In this document: piece after piece, positions 17,494 to 25,993 of the stretch | How positions within the stretch are numbered: the first letter of the stretch is position 1 | Layout of the letters: each line of letters begins with the position of its first letter | NCBI RefSeq assembly: GCF_002090135.1 | Contig: NZ_BBRL01000009.1 | Coordinates: forward strand, 62,001 to 126,000 | Reading direction: 5' to 3' | DNA length: 64,000 nucleotides | Source of the DNA: Demequina sp. NBRC 110055 | GTDB taxonomy: Bacteria > Actinomycetota > Actinomycetes > Actinomycetales > Demequinaceae | Translations under genes and position numbers: made by a program | Notes under the pieces: model-generated | Databases searched by the model: none | The model's input: only the letters and a program-made list of their open reading frames with translations | What the model was told of the DNA's origin: nothing

Positions 17494-18672
17494 ATGACCG
17501 TCCCCGTCTTGTCGCCGACCCGCGCCGCCGTGTCAGCAGGGTTCTTCGCCCAGGGCCTCCTCATGGCCGTCATCCTCACGAGCCTTCCCGGCATCGAGGG
17601 CCGCACCGGTATCGGGGAGACCGAGGTGTCCCTCGTCATCCTCACCACCGTGGTCTTCGCGGGCGCCGGCTCGGTGCTCGCGGGCTCGCTCGCCACCCGG
17701 TGGGGCTCGGGCGCCCTGCTCGCGCCCGCCTTCGCGATCCAGGCCGTTGCGGTGGCCCTCGCGATGCTCGACGTCCCGTACGCACTGCTCTTTCCCGTCT
17801 TCGCGCTGTTTGGACTGGGAGTGGGCCTCGCCGATGCGGGCAACAACATGCAGGCGCTCACGCTCCAGCGCGCCGCGGGCCGCTCGCTCATCTCCTCGCT
17901 CTACGCGGTGCAGACCGTCGCGGCGATCATGGGAGCGCTACTGGTCTCTGCGGTCGCGGGCCTCGACGCCCCGTTCGAGGCGGCATACGGCGTGGCCGCT
18001 TTCGCGGGCCTCGCAATCGCGGCCGCGGTCCGAGGGAGGCTCGCGGCCGACCCCGAGCGCGGCACCGCCACGGACGCGGCGCACCCGCCCCTGCCGTGGA
18101 CCGGCATCCTCGTCTTCGGCGTGGTGGTCGCCGTCGCCTACATCGGCGACTCCGTCGTCGGCACCTGGAGCTCGGTGTTCCTCGACCAGGAGCTCGCCGC
18201 CGCGGCCGTCGTGGTACCGCTCGGATATGCCGCCTACCAGGCCTGCTCCCTCGTCAGCCGTATTGTCGGAGACAGGCTCGTGGGCCGCATGGGCCGCGCC
18301 CCCGTGCTCACCGGCGCGATCGTCACAGCGACCGCCTCGCTGTTCGTCGCTGCGGCGGCGCCCGCGCCGTGGATCGCGGTCGCAGCCTTTGGTGCGTCCG
18401 GGCTGGGGATCGGCCTCATGGCGCCCCTGTCCTTCTCCGCTGCGGGAGACCTCGCGCCCGACCACCAGGACGAGGTGGTCAGCCGCTTGAACCTCTTCAA
18501 CTACCTGGGCGTCGTCATCGGCTCGGGCGCGACCGGCGTGGTCGCCGATGCCGTGGGCCTGCGCGCCGCCATCGTCATGCCCGCCGTCCTCGTGGCGGCC
18601 GCCTTGCTCACCGTCCGCTCGTACCGCCGCGACCGCGCGGCACCCACCGTCCCAGGAGGACACCATGCCTGA
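17494..18672 (+). CDS. MFS transporter, first gene of the amine-oxidase operon
   Basis: Membrane transporter of 392 aa, about twelve hydrophobic segments, low in charged residues, of the FucP/YbjJ-like MFS type. The motif after helix 2 is reduced to LATRWGSG. GAGAGG lies six bases before the ATG. It overlaps the following flavin oxidase by eight bases, so uptake or export of the oxidase's substrate or product is the likely role. The substrate is not known. Confidence 0.82.
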   Translation: MTVPVLSPTRAAVSAGFFAQGLLMAVILTSLPGIEGRTGIGETEVSLVILTTVVFAGAGSVLAGSLATRWGSGALLAPAFAIQAVAVALAMLDVPYALLFPVFALFGLGVGLADAGNNMQALTLQRAAGRSLISSLYAVQTVAAIMGALLVSAVAGLDAPFEAAYGVAAFAGLAIAAAVRGRLAADPERGTATDAAHPPLPWTGILVFGVVVAVAYIGDSVVGTWSSVFLDQELAAAAVVVPLGYAAYQACSLVSRIVGDRLVGRMGRAPVLTGAIVTATASLFVAAAAPAPWIAVAAFGASGLGIGLMAPLSFSAAGDLAPDHQDEVVSRLNLFNYLGVVIGSGATGVVADAVGLRAAIVMPAVLVAAALLTVRSYRRDRAAPTVPGGHHA

Positions 18673-20077
18673 CACCGTCACCACCGACGTCTGCGTCATC
18701 GGCGCCGGGCTCTCCGGCCTGACCGCAGCCCGCGAGCTCATCGCCGCCGGGCTCGACGTGACCCTGCTCGAGGCCACCAATCGGGTGGGCGGGCGCACCA
18801 GGAATCACACCGTCGCGGGGCTCAACGTCGACCTGGGCGGCACGTTCATCGGCCCCGGGCAGGACCACGTCGCGGCGCTCGCCGCCGAACTCGGCGTCAC
18901 GTCCTTCGCCACCTATGACGCGGGCGCCCAGGCGATGGTGCTGGGCGCCCGCCGGCGCGAGTACGCCGGCTCGCTGTTCCCCATCGGCCCCGTGCGCCTT
19001 GCCCACCTGGGCGCGGTGATGGCGACTATCGACCGACTGTCCGCCACCGTTCCCAGCCACGCGCCGTGGACCGCGCCGCGCGCGCAGGAATGGGACGCAC
19101 TCAGCCTCGAGGACTGGTTGCGCTCGCGCGGCGGCGGCGACCTCCTGGTGACGCTCTTCGCGTTCGTCACCCGCACGTCGTGGGGCTGCGAGCCACGCGA
19201 GATCTCCTTCCTCCACGTGCTGCACTACGCGCGCCAGGCCGGCGGACTCTGGCCGCTTCTGGGCACCACCGACGGCCTCCAAGAGCGCCACTTCCATGAC
19301 GGCGCGGCCACGCTCAGCGAACGGATGGCCGATGCCATGGGCACCCGGGTAAGGCTGTCATCACCCGTGCACGCGGTCGCCTGGGGCGACGACGGCGTCA
19401 CCGTCACCGCCGAGGGCGTGACCGTGCGGGCCTCCCGAGTGATCGTGGCGATCCCCCCGGCCTCGCGCGCACGCATGGCCTTCTCCCCCGCGCTGCCCGA
19501 TCCGTGGGCGTCGCTGGGCGAATCGTGGCCGCAGGGAACACTGTCGAAGGCTTATGCGGTCTACGAGCGCCCGTTCTGGCGCGACGCGAGCGGGCGCGGG
19601 CTCAGGCGGCCCATGAGCGGGCAGGCGCAGTCGTCCTCGGGACCCGTGTGCGCGACTTTCGACGCGAGCCCCGAGGGCGACGGCCCCGGCGTGCTGTTGG
19701 GCTTCATCGGCGGCGACGACGCACGGACGTGGGACGCGCTCCCCGCGGCGGAGCGCCGCGCCCGCGCCATCGGATCCTTCGCCGAGATCTTCGGGCCGGA
19801 CGCCCTTGAGCCGGTCGACTACGCCGAGCAGCGCTGGGCCCGCGAGGACTGGATCCTCGGCGGCCCGACGGCGGTGCCCGCACCCGGCGCGTGGACCACC
19901 GTGGGTGCGGCCGTCGCCACGCCGGTGGGCCCGCTGCACTGGGCCGGCACCGAGACGGCCCAGACCATGACCGGGTTCATGGACGGCGCGATTCGTGCCG
20001 GTGAACGCGCCGCCCGCGAGGTGCGCCGCGCCCTCGCGACGCACACCCTCCCCCACCCCGAGCCGGTGCCGGCGTAG
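18665..20077 (+). CDS. flavin monoamine oxidase family protein
   Basis: FAD-dependent amine oxidase of 470 aa. The dinucleotide fold GAGLSGL is at about 13-19, followed by EATNRVGGRTRN (36-47), the usual GG-doublet motif. C-terminal FAD contact is PLHWAGTETAQTMTGFMDGAIRAGERAA. Such enzymes oxidise primary amines to aldehydes with release of ammonia and peroxide; I see no covalent-flavin Cys. The ATG has AGGAGGA directly upstream within the MFS gene's end. Together with the MFS transporter and SRPBCC protein it forms a TetR-controlled amine-use or detoxification cluster. Confidence 0.9.
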   Translation: MPDTVTTDVCVIGAGLSGLTAARELIAAGLDVTLLEATNRVGGRTRNHTVAGLNVDLGGTFIGPGQDHVAALAAELGVTSFATYDAGAQAMVLGARRREYAGSLFPIGPVRLAHLGAVMATIDRLSATVPSHAPWTAPRAQEWDALSLEDWLRSRGGGDLLVTLFAFVTRTSWGCEPREISFLHVLHYARQAGGLWPLLGTTDGLQERHFHDGAATLSERMADAMGTRVRLSSPVHAVAWGDDGVTVTAEGVTVRASRVIVAIPPASRARMAFSPALPDPWASLGESWPQGTLSKAYAVYERPFWRDASGRGLRRPMSGQAQSSSGPVCATFDASPEGDGPGVLLGFIGGDDARTWDALPAAERRARAIGSFAEIFGPDALEPVDYAEQRWAREDWILGGPTAVPAPGAWTTVGAAVATPVGPLHWAGTETAQTMTGFMDGAIRAGERAAREVRRALATHTLPHPEPVPA

Positions 20078-20127
20078 GCCGGGACGGCCACCCCGCCACG
20101 GCATCGGCCGCACGAAAGGACTCCCCC

Positions 20128-20553
20128 ATGGCACTGAGCCGCTCTCACACCGTCGTCACGACCGCCTCCCCCGAGGCGGTCTGGAAGCGCTGGACCACGC
20201 CCGCCGATTGGGTAAGCGACGACCCCGGCGTGGAGGCGTGCGACTTCGCGACCCCGCCCACCGTGGGCGCGCGCGGCACGCTCGTCTCCGGCGGCAAGCA
20301 GACCATCCACTTCCTCGAGCTCAAGGAGCGCGAGGAGATGCTCTTCGAGATCCTGCTGCCGCTGGGCTCGCTTCAGTTCCCGCACCACATGGCGCCGTCG
20401 TCCCAAGGGCTGCGGGTGCGCCATGGGGTACGCGCGACGGGGCCGCTGGGCTGGCTGTACTGGATGGTCGCCGGGCGCAAGGTCGCCGCGGGGCTACCGG
20501 AGGTGATGGGGCTCGTCGTGGGGAACGCGCTGGCGGAGTCGGTCGAGGCCTAA
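20128..20553 (+). CDS. SRPBCC family protein
   Basis: START/Bet v 1-like hydrophobic-ligand protein of 141 aa: SRSHTVVTTASPEAVWKRWTTPADW at the start is the usual SRPBCC opening, and GLRVRHGVRATGPLGWLYWMVAGRKVAAGLPEV is the C-terminal helix region. AAAGGA lies nine bases before the ATG. It is the last gene of the MFS-amine oxidase operon, and its stop overlaps the opposing usp stop by four bases. No enzymatic role can be assigned. Confidence 0.82.
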   Translation: MALSRSHTVVTTASPEAVWKRWTTPADWVSDDPGVEACDFATPPTVGARGTLVSGGKQTIHFLELKEREEMLFEILLPLGSLQFPHHMAPSSQGLRVRHGVRATGPLGWLYWMVAGRKVAAGLPEVMGLVVGNALAESVEA

Positions 20554-21065
20554 TTCGCCTGCGCACCCTGCTCCCACGGGAGCTCCTCATCGTCACCGAC
20601 CGGCGCCTGGGGAACGACGAGGACCGGACGGTGCTGACGGTGCGATAACTGCGCCGCGACCGAGCCCGAGAAGAACTCGTGGAGCGTGCCGCGGATGCCT
20701 GGGTCGCGAGTGCCCACGACGATCATCTGCGCGTCAATCTCATCCGCAATGAGAGACAGCTGCTGGGACGCGAGGCCCGCGTCTGCCCGCGTGCTGAACG
20801 CGACCCCGGCCTCGTCGAAGATCGCCTTGATGTGGCTTTCAAGGTCGGGATCGAAGCGCTCGACCAGGGTGTCGGTCAACTCGGCGCTCATCGACACGGA
20901 AACCACGGAGCCGTCGAGTTGGCGCTCGATCGCGAGGCGGGCCGAGTCGACGCTCGCGCACACCACGTGGGCGCCAAGGAGCTTCGCGAAGCGTGCGGCG
21001 GTGCTGATGACGGTGTCGGACTGGCCGGGCACCACCCCGACCAAAATATGCGGTGTGGCAGTCAT
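20550..21065 (-). CDS. universal stress protein (UspA family)
   Basis: Single-domain Usp protein of 171 aa. The ATP-binding signature is visible as VVGTRDPGIRGTLHEFFSGSVAAQLSHRQHRPVLVVP (about 115-150), so it is probably of the ATP-binding class. The ATG at 21063-21065 is chosen over the GTG just before it because AAGGAGG is five bases upstream. Monocistronic, convergent with the SRPBCC gene. Confidence 0.9.
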   Translation of the reverse strand: MTATPHILVGVVPGQSDTVISTAARFAKLLGAHVVCASVDSARLAIERQLDGSVVSVSMSAELTDTLVERFDPDLESHIKAIFDEAGVAFSTRADAGLASQQLSLIADEIDAQMIVVGTRDPGIRGTLHEFFSGSVAAQLSHRQHRPVLVVPQAPVGDDEELPWEQGAQAN

Positions 21066-21182
21066 CACGGCCTCCTTCGATGCCGCGCGAGACGCTCCCG
21101 CGCGTCACTTCCAGTGTCCTCCCACGAGCACCCGGACGCACGTCGGGGAGGGCGCCGCGCGGCACCCTCCCCTGACGAGGCC

Positions 21183-21617
21183 TTAGGCGGCGACGGCGGC
21201 GTGCGCTTCGTCGCGCTTGAGCGCCTTGCCGAGCGCGACGAACAGCAGGATGAGCGCCGCGGTCATCGTCATGTGCCCCAGGCCGGCAAAGCCCGCGATC
21301 ATCGCCCCGGACTCGCGGCCCAGGACGGTGAGCATGCCGTGCCACGTCATCATCACCGCGGTCACGACCAGCGCGACGTTGTACAGCCAGAAGAACCACG
21401 TGAAGGCCCGGCTCGCGCTCAGCCCGAAGAGCTTCTCGAGGGCCAGCACGATCAGCAACGCGAGCGTGCCGAGCGCGAGGAAGTGCGTGTGCACTCCCGA
21501 CAACATGGTCGTCTCGCCCACGGGAAAGTCGTTCAGCTTGGTGAACTCGCGGTAGAAGAGCCCGGAGGCGAGTCCGGCGATCGTGTAGGCGAACGCGGCA
21601 ACGTAGAGGCGGCGCAT
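21183..21617 (-). CDS. DUF2871 family four-helix membrane protein
   Basis: Small integral membrane protein of 144 aa with four hydrophobic segments. Conserved polar residues in or near helices are seen: FYREFTKLNDF, SGVHTHFLALG and MTWHGMLTVLG, with several His residues that could bind heme or metal (inference). AAAGGACAC precedes the ATG. A 21-bp operator like that of the DHA2 exporter downstream lies 70 bases upstream, so the two are probably co-regulated although separately transcribed. Confidence 0.8.
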   Translation of the reverse strand: MRRLYVAAFAYTIAGLASGLFYREFTKLNDFPVGETTMLSGVHTHFLALGTLALLIVLALEKLFGLSASRAFTWFFWLYNVALVVTAVMMTWHGMLTVLGRESGAMIAGFAGLGHMTMTAALILLFVALGKALKRDEAHAAVAA

Positions 21618-21686
21618 GGGTGTCCTTTCGACAGGGCGTGGCTCGGGGGTGTCGCGGGCGGCGGGCGCCGTCGCACACCGACCATG

Positions 21687-21707
21687 TTATCAACACCTTG
21701 TCGATAA
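21687..21707. promoter_or_regulatory. operator, copy 1 (upstream of the DUF2871 gene)
   Basis: Inverted repeat TTATCAACA, three-base spacer, TGTCGATAA. The same sequence with one changed base and the same spacer occurs at 23381-23401, before the DHA2 exporter. Confidence 0.7.
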
Positions 21708-21727
21708 AATGACCGTTCGCGCGAGGC

Positions 21728-23371
21728 CTACGCCTCCCCGTCGCGCGTTCCGGCCCCCTCGGACTCGCCCTCAGCCCCGTCCTCGTCGTCGCGCCGCGAG
21801 GATGCCGGGGCAGGCGCCGGCAGCGCGAGCGTCGCGGCAAGGCCCAGGAGGATCACACCGGCGGCGACGCCCGTGGTGATACGCGAGGCGGTGATCATCG
21901 CCTCGGCGGCCGCGTCGCCCTCCGCCTCGGTCGCCGGATCCGCCTGCAGGGCGGGGATCGCCACTCCGGCCGAACCCCTTACCTGCTCGACGACAGGTGC
22001 GCGCACGTCGGAGGGCAGACCGGCATCGGTCAGCTGGGCGTCGGTGGCGCGCCCGAGCGACACCATGAGAAGCGTGCCCAGGATCGCCACGCCGAGCGCG
22101 GATCCCACCTGCCGGAAGGTGCTCTGCAGACCCGAGGCCTGGCCCGACTGTGCGACCGGCACGTCGACGAGGATCACGTTGGTCAGCTGCGCCGTCGCCA
22201 TGCCCACGCCCGCGCCGTAGAGGAACAGCCACGCGGCGATGGCGGCGCCCGGGAGGTCGGACGACAGGGTCACGGCCAGACCGCCGACCGCGATCGCCTC
22301 CGCCGCGAGGCCCATGCGCACCACGGCGCGCGCACCCAGCCTGGCCGTCAGCTGGGGGGTCGCGCCGGAGACGAGGAAGGTACCCACGGCGAGGAAGAGG
22401 ATCAGCCACCCGGTACCCAGTGCGGTGTAGCCCATAGCGTTTTGCAGCAGCAGCGGCAGCGTGAACAGCAGGCCGAATTCACCCAGCGCCACCACGAGCG
22501 CCGCGATCGAGCCGTACCGGAATGAGCGCAGTCGCAACAAGGTCAGGTCCACGAGGACGGCGCGGCCGGCGCGGCGACCGGCAAGCTGGTCGCGGACGAA
22601 CCATGCCATCACGAGCAGGCCTCCGGCGAGCGCGAGCGGCACGGGCGAGATCGCGCCCGAGTCCTGGAGCCACCAGCCATACTGACCGCCCTCGATCAGG
22701 GCGAAGACGATCGCACCCATACCGAGCGCCGACAGGGCCGCGCCGCGCAGGTCGAGCCCGCCACGGGCGTCGGCCTCGCGCGTCTCCGGCACCGCCCACA
22801 AGGCGAGCGCGATGACCACCAGGCCCACGGGCACGTTGAGCCAGAAGGCCCACCGCCAGGTCACGTCGGTGGCGAGCCACCCGCCCACGAGCGGGCCGAC
22901 CGCCGCCATGCCTCCAATGGTCGAGCCCCAGACCGCAAAGGCAATCGCGCGCTCGCGCCCCACGAACACGGCGTTCACCGTGGACAGGGTCGCGGGCATG
23001 ATGAGCGCCGCGCCAATGCCCTGCACCAGGCGCGCCGCGATCAGCGCCTCGCCCGTGTCGACGGAGCCCGCGACCACACTCGCGGCCACGAAGATGGCCA
23101 TGCCGATGAGCAGCATGCGGCGCCTGCCCCACAGGTCGCCCGCACGCCCGGACGTGAGCAGGAGCGCGGCAAACATGAGCGAGTAGACCGCATTCATCCA
23201 CTCCGCCTGGGTGGCGGTCAGGCCGATGTCCTGGATCACCACCGGCAGCGCGACATTCACGATGGTCGCGTCCATGATGATGAGGGAGACGCCCAACGCG
23301 ACGGCGGCGAGCGCCCACCAGCGGTGCGGGGTCGTCACGGGCGTGGACTGCGGGGCAGCGTCAGGGGCCAT
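21728..23371 (-). CDS. DHA2 (14-TM, EmrB/QacA) family MFS exporter
   Basis: Proton-driven drug exporter of 547 aa. Helix 1 ends in the family signature DATIVNVALP, motif A follows as GRAGDLWGRRRMLLIG, and about fourteen hydrophobic segments can be counted. A long extracytoplasmic loop near the C-terminus (DAQLTDAGLPSDVRAPVVEQVRGSAG) and an acidic tail are typical of the group. A 21-bp palindromic operator ends just ten bases before the start codon's upstream edge, and no regulator gene is adjacent. Substrate unknown; probably toxic hydrophobic compounds. Confidence 0.9.
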   Translation of the reverse strand: MAPDAAPQSTPVTTPHRWWALAAVALGVSLIIMDATIVNVALPVVIQDIGLTATQAEWMNAVYSLMFAALLLTSGRAGDLWGRRRMLLIGMAIFVAASVVAGSVDTGEALIAARLVQGIGAALIMPATLSTVNAVFVGRERAIAFAVWGSTIGGMAAVGPLVGGWLATDVTWRWAFWLNVPVGLVVIALALWAVPETREADARGGLDLRGAALSALGMGAIVFALIEGGQYGWWLQDSGAISPVPLALAGGLLVMAWFVRDQLAGRRAGRAVLVDLTLLRLRSFRYGSIAALVVALGEFGLLFTLPLLLQNAMGYTALGTGWLILFLAVGTFLVSGATPQLTARLGARAVVRMGLAAEAIAVGGLAVTLSSDLPGAAIAAWLFLYGAGVGMATAQLTNVILVDVPVAQSGQASGLQSTFRQVGSALGVAILGTLLMVSLGRATDAQLTDAGLPSDVRAPVVEQVRGSAGVAIPALQADPATEAEGDAAAEAMITASRITTGVAAGVILLGLAATLALPAPAPASSRRDDEDGAEGESEGAGTRDGEA

Positions 23372-23380
23372 GCCGTCATC

Positions 23381-23401
23381 TTATCCACATCATGTCGATA
23401 A
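23381..23401. promoter_or_regulatory. operator, copy 2 (upstream of the DHA2 exporter)
   Basis: Inverted repeat TTATCCACA, three-base spacer, TGTCGATAA, with a further half-site (ATGTCGAT) at 23402-23409. It lies nine bases upstream of the exporter's start codon, where a bound repressor would block transcription. Confidence 0.7.
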
Positions 23402-23470
23402 ATGTCGATGAGTGGGGGGGTCGACGCCCCGCGCCCTGTCACGGAGTGGGAGATGGCGCGCCAGGTGCGC

Positions 23471-23947
23471 CTAGGTCTCGCGCAGGAGCGCCTGCGTCTG
23501 TGCTTCGACGCCCGCACCGTGAATCCCCTGCCAGTTCCTCCCGCCCCTCGCGAATGTCGCGCGGACAGCATCGGGGACTCGCGTCTCCTCGAAGGGGACC
23601 GCGTGCCACCGGCAGTCGCGCACATGCACCAGGTCCACGGCAACCGCGGCCGGGGTCGGGTCGTAACGCCACGGCCCCGTGAGCTCCCCCACCCAGAAGA
23701 GCCCGTCTCCGTCGCGAGTCCACACCCTGGCACCGCCGGGCGCGTCCGCGAAGCGCTGCACGCGTCGCGCGAGCCGCTCGTCATAGCGGTGGCGCACTAG
23801 GACGACGGCGTCTTCAACGGTGCCGGGCGCCGGCTCCACGACCCCTCCCACGCCACACAAGGCCTCAGCGAGTGCCCACTCAACGGCGGCGGCGGGGTCG
23901 ATGTCGTCGCGACGCGATCGCATCGGGGCTCGAAACACGGGCTGCAT
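23471..23947 (-). CDS. conserved hypothetical protein
   Basis: A soluble 158-aa protein I do not recognise with certainty. It has a helical N-terminal part (DIDPAAAVEWALAEALCGVGG) and a central beta-rich part (ARVWTRDGDGLFWVGELTGPWRYD, VDLVHVRDCRWHAVPFEETRVP) ending in FARGGRNWQ. The Trp-rich beta strands faintly recall PUA/EVE-like domains that bind modified bases, but that is weak. The ATG at 23945-23947 has AGGAGG seven bases upstream. It is the last chromosomal gene before the prophage. Confidence 0.65.
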   Translation of the reverse strand: MQPVFRAPMRSRRDDIDPAAAVEWALAEALCGVGGVVEPAPGTVEDAVVLVRHRYDERLARRVQRFADAPGGARVWTRDGDGLFWVGELTGPWRYDPTPAAVAVDLVHVRDCRWHAVPFEETRVPDAVRATFARGGRNWQGIHGAGVEAQTQALLRET

Positions 23948-23984
23948 CACGCGACCTCCTCGAGCCGTCATGCGACGGCCGGAA

Positions 23985-24028
23985 AGTCGGGGTGACAGGA
24001 TTTGAACCTGCGACCCTCTGCTCCCAAA
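23985..24028. repeat. prophage attL (displaced 3' end of tRNA-Pro)
   Basis: Forty-four bases identical to 42204-42247. This is the original 3' end of the tRNA gene, from the anticodon loop to the discriminator base, cut off by integration; it is not a functional tRNA. Confidence 0.93.
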
Positions 24029-24125
24029 TCAGGCTGCGTGCCCCGACCGGTGAGCTAGGAACGGCCATTTACGTTGGACTTCGTAGAAAGTGCCCAGTCC
24101 TTGCATGCCCCACAGTAGGCGATTC

Positions 24126-24155
24126 GGGGCACGTTTGGGGCACGGCTGGGGCACG
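24126..24155. promoter_or_regulatory. candidate integrase arm sites, left end
   Basis: Three direct copies of GGGGCACG at 24126, 24137 and 24148, an 11-bp period. The same octamer with the same period occurs near the right end at 42114 and 42125. Confidence 0.6.
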
Positions 24156-24161
24156 CGCCCT

Positions 24162-24935
24162 CTACTGCGGGTTGAGGTAGGACCGTTCTTCGGGCGGCAC
24201 GTAGTCCGGGTGGCCGGGCGTTCTTTCCGCTCCTTGGAAGGCGACTACAAGATCGTTGTACTCGGCGATGTCGGCGGAATGCAAGACGGGCACCTGGCCG
24301 AAGAGCCAGTCGTAAACGTGCTTAACCTCTTCGCGGTATTCCTTCACGATCTGTGCGATAGGGATCTTCTCTGCACTGGACTCCAGGAATCGGCGTGCAC
24401 TCGCGGGCAGATCCTTGTATTCGAGCATCTGATCGCGGCTGAGGTGGATCGACGCGTCCAACGTCTCGGGCGACACAACGACACCGCGAAAACTGATCTC
24501 AGTTCGCCAAGGCGGAATCTTGTCATGTAGAGCGTGGTTCCGGAGCCTCTGGAGCAATGGCCCACGCCCCGCGTTCGAGATAGCCCGAACCTTCGCCAAG
24601 TACTCTGCGTGGACTTCGGATCCCTCGTAGCGGGTCATCAGTTTTCGAGTGTGGTCAACCAATGTTGTGACGCTCGAAAGGTAGTTGAACAGGTACCTCA
24701 CGAAGTGGAGCCTAAAGGCGTCCTTCGTGGGGTTCGGATTCTTGACGTTGTTGACCCACTCCAGGGCGATCTCAACACTTGTCTCGAAGGCGTGGATAAG
24801 GTCAAGAAGATCCTGTTGATTCGCTTCGAGGATCTGAGCCACTAGGTCAAGACTCTTCCACTCCCGTTCGACCTTCACCCAGGGATGGTTGATCACATTC
24901 TCGTAGCGCAGTCTCCAGTCGTCGTCCCCACTCAT
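24162..24935 (-). CDS. HEPN-motif protein, prophage cargo
   Basis: A 257-aa, mostly helical protein with no close family I can name. Near residue 140 it has LQRLRNHALHDKIPPW, whose RNHALH fits the R-N-x3-H catalytic motif of HEPN ribonucleases; the context resembles the Cthe_2314-like HEPN group (from memory). HEPN RNases are common in anti-phage and toxin systems. It lies directly inside attL, transcribed away from the membrane-protein cluster, the place where prophages keep accessory genes. Base composition is visibly less G+C-rich than the host's. AAGGTGG before the ATG at 24933-24935 sets the start. No antitoxin nucleotidyltransferase (MNT) partner is adjacent. Confidence 0.7.
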   Translation of the reverse strand: MSGDDDWRLRYENVINHPWVKVEREWKSLDLVAQILEANQQDLLDLIHAFETSVEIALEWVNNVKNPNPTKDAFRLHFVRYLFNYLSSVTTLVDHTRKLMTRYEGSEVHAEYLAKVRAISNAGRGPLLQRLRNHALHDKIPPWRTEISFRGVVVSPETLDASIHLSRDQMLEYKDLPASARRFLESSAEKIPIAQIVKEYREEVKHVYDWLFGQVPVLHSADIAEYNDLVVAFQGAERTPGHPDYVPPEERSYLNPQ

Positions 24936-25029
24936 AGTGCCCACCTTAGGCAGTGGCACCGTTGAGCCACTTATGCGCGCGGGGCGCGAGCGCTAGCATC
25001 GGGGCACGAAGAGCCTGAGGGGGTGCGGC

Positions 25030-25329
25030 GTGACACAGGATCGCGACATGGCTAGTTGGAACCTAGACGGTCTGACTCTGCCCGGCCCACGGCCTGACAC
25101 GCCCGCGAACAACCCAAAGCCGCGCCGGAAACGGCGGGGACTCATTGCTTTGGCTGTAGTGGTCATCTTCATCGCGACCTTGGTCGCCTGGGGCCTCACT
25201 GCCGAGAAGTCAGCATGCGATGAGACCCGCTCGGCCTACTCGCGGTGGAAGGTCACGGACTCGGAAGCCGACTATGCGACCTATCGCGCGTGGATGGCGA
25301 AGTGCGCTGCGGACGGATACGAAGACTAG
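25030..25329 (+). CDS. small single-pass membrane protein, prophage cargo
   Basis: A 99-aa protein with a Pro-rich, basic N-terminal region (KPRRKRRG at 31-38), one membrane segment (about 39-57, LIALAVVVIFIATLVAWGL) and a C-terminal domain of about 40 residues with Cys residues near both ends (SACDETRSAYSRW, WMAKCAADGYED). The positive-inside rule puts the C-terminal part outside. GTG start with GAGGGGG seven bases upstream. First of three plus-strand genes next to the HEPN gene. Could be superinfection exclusion; no homology seen. Confidence 0.6.
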   Translation: MTQDRDMASWNLDGLTLPGPRPDTPANNPKPRRKRRGLIALAVVVIFIATLVAWGLTAEKSACDETRSAYSRWKVTDSEADYATYRAWMAKCAADGYED

Positions 25330-25381
25330 AACCAGAGCGTCCAGAATCTAGTGAAAATCTAGTCGCTGAGGGGTGACGATC

Positions 25382-25993
25382 ATGAGTTGGTGGCAGACGA
25401 TGCCTGATGGCCTCTGGGCCTTGTTCGGCGTGGGGGTCACAGTGACCGCCACGGGAATGATCGAGCGCTCGCGTCGTAAATCGGAGCGAGAGCAACGCGC
25501 CATCGAAGAGAAGGCTCTAGCAGACTCACGCGCTCGGGATCTCGCGAAGCGTCGGGCAGAGCTCCTTCGTGAGGCAACTATTGACTACCTGAAGCGGTTT
25601 TCTGACCTTCACTCATTCAGCGCCAAGCTGCAAGCATCCGCCCATACGGATGAGGGCGAAACGCCTGAAACGGTGGCACTCGCCCTCGAACTCTACGACG
25701 CATACAAAGCTCTGTCTGAGTCAGGAGCCGGGTTGCGAATGGCAGCCACTCCAGAGATAAATAAGGCCGTGACCAAGCATCTCGACGACATCGGGACGCG
25801 CACTGAAGCAATTCTCGGCAGGTCTCGCTCAGACGTAACCCCGAAGATTGTGCGCGACGGCATGGACGAACTCTCATTGAAGTGCTCGGCTCAGATTCAA
25901 GCGTTTGAGGAAGGTGCTGAACTGCCCAAGGTAGGCACTCCCGAGCCGGTATCACCCTCCCATGATGGCGATGCCGTGACTGGCAGGGAGTGA
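25382..25993 (+). CDS. membrane-anchored coiled-coil protein, prophage cargo
   Basis: About 203 aa. One N-terminal hydrophobic segment (ALFGVGVTVTATGMIE) is followed by a long charged helix (RSRRKSEREQRAIEEKALADSRARDLAKRRAELL) that should form a coiled coil, then a helical domain. It shares this layout with the cargo protein of the second integrated element (44522-44968). GAGGGG precedes the ATG at 25382; a GTG at 25373 is possible. It is coupled to the next gene by a four-base overlap. Confidence 0.6.
   Translation: MSWWQTMPDGLWALFGVGVTVTATGMIERSRRKSEREQRAIEEKALADSRARDLAKRRAELLREATIDYLKRFSDLHSFSAKLQASAHTDEGETPETVALALELYDAYKALSESGAGLRMAATPEINKAVTKHLDDIGTRTEAILGRSRSDVTPKIVRDGMDELSLKCSAQIQAFEEGAELPKVGTPEPVSPSHDGDAVTGRE

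Noticed and set aside
23985-24028. A possible second tRNA-Pro gene
   Set aside because: Only the 3' half is present; sequence beyond 24028 cannot form the acceptor or D arms. It is attL.
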